Below are positions 56,995 to 64,000 of a stretch of DNA of 64,000 bases, piece by piece. The notes below the pieces were generated by a model. That model was given only the letters and a program-made list of their open reading frames with translations, had not been told where the DNA came from and did no database searches. A program made the translations under genes and the position numbers. This DNA comes from Cornus controversa. Lineage: Eukaryota; Streptophyta; Magnoliopsida; Cornales; Cornaceae. Each line of letters begins with the position of its first letter. The stretch's first letter is position 1. The stretch lies in contig CM048848.1 in the NCBI GenBank assembly GCA_026545225.1, forward strand, positions 19,880,806 through 19,944,805. The letters run 5' to 3'.

Positions 56995-57195
56995 AGTTTG
57001 AGGTGGCTCAAAGTCCACTTTGAGGCGCCTGGAAAAGTTTGAGGCGGCTCAAAGTTGACTTTGAGGCGCCTGGAAATCTTTGAGACGCCTCAAAGTGGAG
57101 TTTGAGGCACCTCAAAGTGCATTTTTGATAACTTTGACCCTACTGGAAGTTCCAGGCGACTCAAACTCAGGTTTGAGGCGCCTCAAAGTCTTCAA
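56995..57195 (+). repeat. Palindromic TTTGAGGCGCCTCAAA cluster in the LTR
   Basis: About ten full or half copies of the palindrome core GAGGCGCCTC, embedded in TTTGAGGCGCCT(G/C)(G/A)AAA units. Half copies such as TTTGAGGCGGCTCAAAG and TTTGAGACGCCTCAAAG also occur. Neighbouring units can pair with each other. Confidence 0.88.
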
Positions 57196-57454
57196 AACCT
57201 TAGAAATGTGAATTGTTATGATTTTTCATGATCTAGGAGTGGAAATGGAATGCCATGGATGCATGGACCGATGTAGGGCCTATTGGGATGGATAGTGATG
57301 GGTATATGCATGGTTAATTACATGTGTATGATTAGCTTCCGCGATAATTAAGAGATATGAGGGGGTTCATTGGGGTTTAATGAACGGGTTCACACCCGGG
57401 ATTTGGGTTGGTCCGGGGGAGTCCCGGTGGTCCGGATTTTGGGGCGTGACAGAA

Positions 57455-57466
57455 TGGTATCAGAGC
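57455..57466 (+). other. Primer-binding site
   Basis: TGGTATCAGAGC, complementary to the 3' end of initiator methionine tRNA, three bases after the 5' LTR. It primes minus-strand DNA synthesis. Confidence 0.93.
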
Positions 57467-57827
57467 ACTAGGACGAATACCTAGGGGCGACGGGTAATAG
57501 ATGGGTCACTTGTAGTTTCATGATAGGTCTGAACTTCGAGTTTGTTAACCTAGAAACGTGTGTGGACTTGACATAGTTAATTAGAGAACTTATGTTTATG
57601 TGGAATGTGCTTACATGATAATATGTTAAGTGCTATGTGATAACATGTATTGTATGTTATTTGTTGAATTGAGAACATGTTTATGTAATTAAATGTGTTT
57701 TGTAAAGCATGTTTATATGTTACGTATACAATTGATAACATGTGATTATGTTGTGAAATGGTTGATCATGTTGAACACAAAACATGTGATAACTTGTTGT
57801 GTTGAATCATTTCTTGAATTGATAGAA
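57467..57827 (+). other. Retrotransposon leader
   Basis: Untranslated leader between primer site and the gag start. It is rich in ATGTT(A/T) and ACATGTGATAA(C/T) motifs. No gene. Confidence 0.6.
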
Positions 57828-58460
57828 ACATGCCACCTAGACGTCGTGGAGGAGGAGTTGGGGGTGAATGTTTGAAATTGAGTTAATTCCTTTAGATTTA
57901 ATGGACAAGTGATGGTTTGTATGTTTGAGAGGGATATAGTTAGGTTCTGATTGAACCTTAAGGTGTGAGGACAAGAGCGACATGTTGTCGGAGTTGGGCT
58001 AGTAAGGAAAAATGGCCCGGCCGGACATTTTTCTTTGATTAGCACTTCTCTTACAATGTGTTGGATCCAAGTAGTTATAGAGTTAACTCGTTGGGTATTG
58101 ACGAGTAAGGGACTGAGGTTAAAGTGTTTTGAATACAAAGGAGATTTTTTTTTTTTTGCCATGGGGTTAGAGGTGTCAACCTTGGATAGAGCTTTATGTA
58201 TTGATAGTCCATTTAGGGTGGAGTGACCCTAGAAGCGGAATGTTCGGGTTATATGAAATGAGTTGAAAGTTGTGTAATAAGTTTTGGATATAATTTTTAA
58301 CTAGTTCCTTGGAGTGGAAGGATGCAGCGAGACATGATTCTTTTCTCGGATAATTGGTGATGGAAATTAATTGGTTAATGAGATTGTGAAATCAGTGGGA
58401 TGTAAGATCCTAGACTTGGTGTTGGATTCCATCGGGTTATAGTCTACGGAACTGGGCATT
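57828..58460 (+). pseudogene. gag start remnant and first protease-like fragment
   Basis: ATGCCACCTAGACGTCGTGG at 57,831 encodes MPPRRRGGG, a typical gag start for this clade, but the frame ends within about 20 codons and the whole capsid and zinc-knuckle region is missing. At 58,155-58,225 the frame reads MGLEVSTLDRALCIDSPF, a protease-region segment that reappears in better form near 58,650-58,730. The sequence between is degenerate. Confidence 0.7.
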
Positions 58461-58462
58461 GT

Positions 58463-58590
58463 TATGTGGCTTGTTTTGGCAAGTGCACAGGATTTATGTG
58501 GCTTGCTTTGGCAAGTGCACTGTTTATGTGGCTTGTTTAGACAAGTGCACGGGATTTATGTGGTTTGTTTCGACAATTGCACTGAATTGT
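58463..58590 (+). repeat. Four-copy 30-32-bp tandem repeat in the gag-deletion zone
   Basis: Units ATGTGGCTTGTTTTGGCAAG plus TGCAC(A/G)GGATTT, with variants CTTTGGCAAG, TTAGACAAG and TTCGACAATTG. They separate the two protease fragments. Confidence 0.85.
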
Positions 58591-58639
58591 AGACTATGCC
58601 CAGGATGGTACGCCATTATTATAAATCATTTTTTTTTCA

Positions 58640-58989
58640 ATGGTGGATTGTGTGAACTTGGTAGTTGGTTTGGAAAGGATTTGGAAACCTTGGGTAGGGC
58701 AGTTTGTGTTGATACGCCTGTGGGCGGTACAGTGATCCTTGATAGGGTATGTCGGGGATGCGCTATTGAGATAGCCTGGAGGACACTTGAATTTGATTTC
58801 ATTCTCCTTGATATGAGTAGTTTTGATATCATCCTTGGGATGGATTGGTTGTCGGAGTTTCATGCGACCATTGATTGTTTTAGAGGGAGAGTGACGATTT
58901 GTACGCCCGAGGGCGATTACTTTTGTTTTATGGGAGATCGGAGTGACTTCTATGCTTCATCATGTTATGGCATTAGCAGTCGTGAGTGA
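58640..58989 (+). pseudogene. pol, protease end
   Basis: Reads LETLGRAVCVDTPVGGTVIL and FDFILLDMSSFDIILGMDWL, the conserved C-terminal flap and ILGMDWL motif of Ty3/gypsy aspartic proteases. The catalytic D(S/T)G end is not found, so the protease is incomplete. A TGA at 58,987-58,989 interrupts the frame, which otherwise continues directly into the reverse transcriptase frame. Confidence 0.82.
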
Positions 58990-60614
58990 CACAGTTTTAT
59001 CTTGGCTAGTCTTTTGGCCGAGGGGGAGGAGGTTCTGAAAGAGGTATATCCAGCAGTGGTGTGTGAATTTGTGGATGTCTTTCCAGAGGATTTGACAGAA
59101 TTACCTCCCAAGAGAGAGGTAGAGTTTGGTATTGATCTTATGCCCGGTATGGCGCCCATCTCTATGGCACCATATCGGATGGCACCGGCAGAGTTGGTAG
59201 AACTAAAATGCCAATTGGACGATTTGAAGGCTAAAGGCTTCATTAGACCGAGTGCATCACCGTGGGGAGCACCGGTGTTATTTGCTAAGAAGAAAGATGG
59301 TGCTTTGAGATTGTGCATTGATTACCAGAAGTTGAATCATGTGACAATCAAGAATAAGTATCCATTGCCGAGGATAGACGACCTATTCGATCAATTGAAG
59401 GGAGCTCACTACTTCTCAAAAATTGACTTAAGGTCGGGTTATTATCAATTGAGGATAAAGGAAGAGGATATTCATAAAATGGCTTTTCGTACGCGTTATG
59501 GACATTATGAATTCCTCGTAATGCCATTCGGTTTGACTAATGCACCGGCGGCATTTATGGACTTGATGAACCGCGCATTTCATGAGTACCTTGACACTTT
59601 TGTGGTAGTGTTTGTGGATGATATACTTGTGTACTCATCTTCGGAGGAAGAGCATGAGTTGCACTTGAGGATAGTTTTGCAGATCTTTAGAGAGCACCGA
59701 TTGTACGCTAAGTACGAAAAGTGCGAGTTTTGGCTCCAAGAGGTGAAATTCCTTGGGCATGTTGTTTCCGCAGGTGGAGTCTCAGTAGACCCATCTAAGA
59801 TTGAGGCCGTGATGAGTTGGGAGAGTCCGAAGAGTATCTTCGAGATTCGGAGTTTTCTTGGGTTGGCAGGCTACTATAGGAGGTTTGTGAAAGACTTCTC
59901 TAGTATTGCAGCACCTATGACACGACTTACTCGTAAAGGTGTGAAATTTGTGTGGAATGAAGCATGTGAGTTGGCTTTCCGTGAATTGAAGAAGCGGTTA
60001 ACTACAGCTCCTATTTTAGTGATACCCGAGCGTGGCTTGGGATATGTGATTTATTGTGATGCTTCGGGGAACGGACTGGGTTGTGTGCTGATGCAATGTG
60101 ATAGAGTAGTTGCTTACGGGTCTAGACAATTAAAGACTCATGAGCACAACTATCCTACACATGATCTGGAGTTAGCAGCGGTGATCTTCGCCTTGAAAGG
60201 GTGGAGACACTACTTGTATGGTGAGAAATTCGAGGTTTACTCGGATCACAAGAGTCTCAAGTACCTTTTCTCCCAAAAGGACTTGAACATGAGGCAGAGG
60301 AGATGGGTTGAGTACATGGAGGACTACAATTTTGATTTGCAATACCATCCGGGTAAAGCAAATGTGGTGGCAGATGCGTTGAGCAGAAAGTCTCATGGGA
60401 CTCTAGCTAGCATAGCCATTCGGGAGTGGAAAATGATAGAAGATTTCTCAGAGTTGGGATTATATTTCAGTGATGATAGTGAACCAGCTACGTTGTTTAG
60501 CTTGGTAGCACAACCAATGCTTGTGAGTAAGGTGATTGAGGCACAGAAGAAAGATAGTGAGTTAGAGTCTATTCACTCACAGATCGTTGGTGGTAGTACT
60601 GTAGCGGTTGGACC
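58990..60614 (+). pseudogene. pol, reverse transcriptase and RNase H
   Basis: A long open frame with the RT signature segments: [54 protein letters not shown] and the catalytic FVDDIL at 59,611-59,628. Connection [14 protein letters not shown] follows. RNase H shows its acidic residues in [30 protein letters not shown] and VADALSRK. These domains look chemically complete. The frame shifts by one position near 60,605-60,615, just before the integrase. Confidence 0.93.
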
Positions 60615-61004
60615 TTGCATTTCGATGGGGGTCTACGATTCAGAGGGTTGATGGCAGTTCTTTTGGATTGTCGTGATGATGTATTACGGGAATTACATCA
60701 TTCTCGTTTTGCAGTTCATCCTGGTGGTACCAAAATGTATCACAATGTGAGGTGCCAATATTGGTGGCGAGGTATGAAGAAAGATGTGGCACAGTTTGTA
60801 GCGAGATGTCTTACTTGTCAGCAAGTGAAGGCGGAACATCAAAGGCCGGCTGGATTGTTGCAACCATTGCCAGTGTCAGAATGGAAATGGGAACATATTA
60901 CCATGGATTTTGTTACGAGTCTTCCAAGATTGAACAAGGGCAATGATACAATTTGGGTTGTTGTGGATAGGTTGACCAAAACAGCTGCCTATGAGATTGA
61001 ATGA
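60615..61004 (+). pseudogene. pol, integrase N-terminal part
   Basis: Zinc-binding HHCC motif (HHSRFAVHPGGTKMYHNVRC with a later CLTC) and the first catalytic Asp in VVVDRLTKTA. Reading ends at TGA after AAYEIE, where a small deletion of a few codons with a frame change occurs near 60,990-61,000. Confidence 0.88.
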
Positions 61005-61947
61005 TGATGTGAGGAGGCTCAGTAAGCAGTATGTGGAGCAGATTGTGAGATTACATGGGGTTCCAGTATCCATTGTGTCGGATAGGGATCCACGGTTCAC
61101 TTCGAGATTTTGGCAGGGATTCCAGGCGGTGTTGGACACCGAGCTGCATTTTAGCACAGCATTCCATCCTCAGATTGACGGACAGTCGAAGCGTACTATA
61201 CAGATATTGGAGGATATGCTTCGTGCTTGTATACTTGATTTTGGTGGTGGTTGGGAGGACCATTTGCCACTTGTGGAGTTTGCTTATAATAACAGTTATC
61301 AGGCTAGTATTGAGATGACACCATTTGAGGCATTATATGGCAGACCTTGTAGATCTCCAGTTTGTTGGACTGAGGTGGGCGAGACCGCAGCCTTAGGACC
61401 AGACATTGTGCAAGAGACTACTGAGAAGATTAAATTGATTAGACAGCGATTGTTGACAGCTCAGAGTCGACAAAAGAGCTATGCCGATCGGAGGAGGAGA
61501 CCATTATCCTTTGAGGTGGGAGACCATGTGTTCCTAAAAGTTTCACCACGGAAAGGATTGATGCGCTTTGGGCGGAGTGGCAAGTTGTCACCAAGGTATA
61601 TTGGACCCTTTGAGATCCTTGAGTGTGTCAGTGTGGTGGCCTACAGGTTGGCCTTGCCGCCACAGTTGGAGAAGGTTCACAATGTGTTCCATGTTTCGAT
61701 GTTGAGGAAATACGAACCTGATCCATCACATGTTCTAAGTTGGGTAGACGTTGAGGTCGACGAGGATGTCACCTACAAGGAGAGACCGATACAGATTCTT
61801 GATGCTAGGGAGCAAGTTCTGAGGGGAAAGACCATTCCCTTAGTCAAGGTATTGTGGCATCATCACAATGTTGAGGAGGCTACGTGGGAACGGGAGCAGG
61901 AAGTGCGTTCTAAGTATCCTGACTTGTTTTCTCCAGGTGTGTTCTGA
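60991..61947 (+). pseudogene. pol, integrase C-terminal part and chromodomain
   Basis: Contains the second catalytic Asp (VSIVSDRDPRFTSRFW) and the Glu (SKRTIQILEDMLRA), then EFAYNNSYQASIEMTPFEAL, the GPFEILE and HNVFHVSMLRKY C-terminal module. A chromodomain follows at about 61,770-61,947 (IQILDAREQVLRGKTIPLVK, VLWHHHNVEEATWERE). Chromodomains of this clade help steer integration to marked chromatin. The frame is open to the natural stop. Confidence 0.9.
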
Positions 61948-61950
61948 TTT

Positions 61951-61981
61951 CGGGGACGAAATCCTTTTAAGTTGGGTAGGT
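61951..61981 (+). other. Polypurine tract region
   Basis: CGGGGACGAAATCCTTTTAAG followed by a G/A-rich GTTGGGTAGG immediately before the 3' LTR. This primes plus-strand synthesis. The tract is interrupted by T residues and so looks weak. Confidence 0.7.
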
Positions 61982-64000
61982 TGTAAGGACCGTGACCATT
62001 TTTGGCCGGTTTTCTTGAATTTTCATTTAATCGTCATATTAAGACATTAAATGATGGTATATGTGTTTTAAATGTAAAATGCATGTTTAGATAACTTATT
62101 TAAGGTTTGGAGAAGTTTTTGGAGCGTTTGACAAAAGTTGACTTTTTCGGGTCCGGTCAACCTAGGGGTGCGGGCCCCGTGGGCCCAGAAAATCCAAAAG
62201 TCTCGGAATGACCTCAAATTTTGAGGATAGCTTAAATAAAATATTTGACGCGCAACGGAATTGATTTCGTGTCAATCGGAGTTACGGAACTCCGAAAATG
62301 AGCCCGGGAAGGTTTAGTGAAAAGGTGATGGCATACTTGTAATTATGAGTAGGTCATTTAGGCTATAAATAGCCATGAGATCTCAGCCATTATCACTATC
62401 TTCTCCCAGCCGTGTAAGCATCTATACATATATATGCATAGCTTCTTCATCTTCTTCCTTTCTTCATGAATTTTGAGGGGCTTCGGGTGAGAGTTTGATT
62501 TTGCCGAAGAAGGAAGAAATGATCTACGCATTGAGAGCTTGAGATTGATCGGTCCAAAATCATTTTTGGAGAAGGTTGATCTTTTGGGTGAGATTTGGGG
62601 GAATTCAATTGGAAGCTCTTCCAATTTGAGGTAGGGATGTTTAACTCATAAAATTCGGGATTCTTGTGAGTATATTGGTTGTCTATGACAACCAATTGGT
62701 TATGTGGAGTAAATAGATGTTCCTCAATGTTCAAGCATGTTATTTTATATCATTAAATGTGCTATAATGTTGGTTGATATGATGGTATGCTTATAAATGC
62801 CTTAGAGAAATTTATGAGCATGTTGGGGTTGATTTATGAATTTATATTGGTGGATTCATGTATAATTGCGAGGGTGATTTCATGTGTTTGATAAATTGCT
62901 TTAAAAACATTGTGAAGGATGTGTGCTATGTGAAATGTAGAGGTGTGAAGCATGTTCATTGTAAATGCATATAATGCCTAAATGGGAGATTGTTTAAGTG
63001 TGATTGTTGGATGCCTTATTGGTTGCAAATTGTGAATGTACATTTGATAAAATTGTGGGGTTCATTTTCATTGGCATGGTGAGGGAGGCAAGCAATGTGA
63101 ACGGTGGAATCCATTCGGTAAAACGGCGAGGTATTCCGGTAAAGGTAACCCTCGTGAGGTATTCCGGTCAAGGTACCCTCATGGATTGATGTGTAGTGAG
63201 GTATTCCGGTAAAGGTAACCCTCAAGAGGTATTCCGGTAAAGGTAACCCTCTATAGGTGGGATTGGTTGTCCATGGGGATTGGAGACCAATATGTGGGAA
63301 GGATGAGGGAGTCGTGCATATCATGTTGCATTCTACCTTGTTTGTGATATGGTTGTGTGTGTGCATGAATTTCCAATATGTTAAATGCAAAATGTATGGT
63401 TACGTGGTGCTCACGGAGTTGGTGGAATTATGTTTTAAATGTTTCTACTGAGCTTGTGGTTGCTCATCCCATGTGGATTAATATTTTTCAGGAAATGGAA
63501 AGGAGGTGATGGAGACTCCCCAATAGTACATTGGCGTGGAGTGGTTTTGGTCATTTTAAAGACTTTATGTTGTTTTGTTGGAATGCATGTCCGGATTGTG
63601 GACCATATGCATGATATGAATATGTAAAGACCATTTGTTTTCCGAAAACATGTATTATTGGTGCTTTACGGTTTCATGCACTTAAATCTAAATTTTTGGT
63701 GTATGTGGTTTGTGACTTGTAATTTTGCACAATGTGTGTATATGGAAAGAGAACTGTGTTAGCTTCGTTTTGATGGGTCATGGGCCATGTTTCGATTTAT
63801 ATTGAGAAAGATAGGCATGTTTGGTTGCAAGGGTGGAAAACCTGACCTACACCCACTAAATTGAGTATAACTTGAGTTGTGGTTGGTATTTTTGAATGAT
63901 TCAAATTGGGTTAGAAACTAGACATCTTGAGGATGATCCATGTCAAATTTCAGGTCAAACGGGATTACGGATTGTGAGATATTAGCATTTGAAGTCAGGT
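61982..64000 (+). repeat. 3' LTR, cut by window end
   Basis: The first 2,019 bases of the 3' LTR, matching 54,943-56,961. The only difference I noticed is G at 62,008 for A at 54,969. The expected end near 64,490 and the right target duplication lie outside. Confidence 0.92.

Larger units (their letters stand above)
54943..57451 (+). repeat. 5' LTR
   Basis: 2,509 bp from TGTAAGGACCGTGACC to GGGGCGTGACA (TG...CA). The offset to the 3' LTR is a constant 7,039. Left flank AAAGT is the expected target duplication; the right partner is outside the window. Confidence 0.92.
54943..64000 (+). mobile_element. Chromodomain Ty3/gypsy LTR retrotransposon, gag-deleted
   Basis: The 5' LTR is 54,943-57,451; primer site 57,455; internal region to 61,981; 3' LTR from 61,982, cut by the window end. 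Order of readable domains is protease, reverse transcriptase, RNase H, integrase and C-terminal chromodomain, which with the long LTR fits the Tekay/Del-type chromodomain clade. Only the first codons of gag remain (about 57,831). The internal region of 4.5 kb is short for the clade. pol carries one stop and two frameshifts. The LTRs differ at one noticed position in 2,019 comparable bases (A at 54,969, G at 62,008), so insertion was recent. The element would end near 64,490. Confidence 0.93.

Noticed and set aside
58594..58863. Minus-strand frames opposite the protease region
   Set aside because: Shadows of the sense pol coding sequence.

Overview
The window is plant nuclear DNA from a flowering plant, probably a eudicot. 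The evidence is AT-rich sequence, split genes with GT-AG introns, an F-box gene of the F-box-associated type, a NAC transcription factor, a cyclin A1 fragment, a plastid-type signal peptidase fragment, plant LINE and SINE remnants, and a Ty3/gypsy element of the chromodomain (Tekay/Del-like) type. There are no bacterial operons, rRNA genes, tRNA genes or CRISPR arrays. The species cannot be named from the sequence.

Positions 1-25,190 are a mosaic of segmental duplications. Two dispersed blocks recur. Block A is about 2 kb, holds a GAATTC-rich minisatellite and lies at 1.6-4.0, 10.2-13.4 plus 17.3-17.6, and 22.6-24.6 kb. Block B is about 2 kb, holds a GCGCAG-type minisatellite and lies at 5.2-7.4, 8.1-10.2, 17.6-19.4 and 24.6-25.2 kb. 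An F-box gene occurs twice: a truncated copy at 0.08-0.6 kb and a longer but broken copy at 20.2-21.5 kb. One copy of block A is split at 13,436-17,286 by a DNA transposon with terminal inverted repeats and a TAT target duplication. That element carries pieces of three unrelated host genes: a LIFEGUARD/BAX-inhibitor-1 family exon, a Pumilio N-terminal exon and a type-1 phosphatase inhibitor (Ypi1/PPP1R11-like) exon. All three are in the same orientation. Empty copies of the insertion site elsewhere in the window confirm its ends.

Positions 25.2-29.5 kb hold two decayed host gene fragments. One is the last five exons of a cyclin A1 gene with a one-base deletion. The other is a plastid signal peptidase whose exons are out of order because of a local duplication. 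Positions 29.5-40.4 kb are mostly mobile-element remains: a hAT-type MITE with a perfect 8-bp target duplication, a tRNA-derived SINE with a 12-bp target duplication, a LINE remnant and a Copia-like LTR remnant.

The only intact protein-coding host gene I can support is a single-exon NAC transcription factor on the minus strand at 40,921-42,042. Two decayed relatives lie at 36.0 kb and 47.9-48.7 kb. A striking inverted repeat with arms of about 540 bp sits at 43,382-44,497. Positions 44.9-53.1 kb are littered with LINE fragments in both orientations. A conserved-looking last exon of an unrecognised minus-strand gene lies at 54.07-54.29 kb.

From 54,943 to beyond the window end lies a chromodomain Ty3/gypsy retrotransposon. 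Its 2.5-kb LTRs differ at one position that I noticed in the visible overlap, yet the element lacks almost all of gag and has a broken pol. This pattern suggests recent movement with proteins supplied by relatives.
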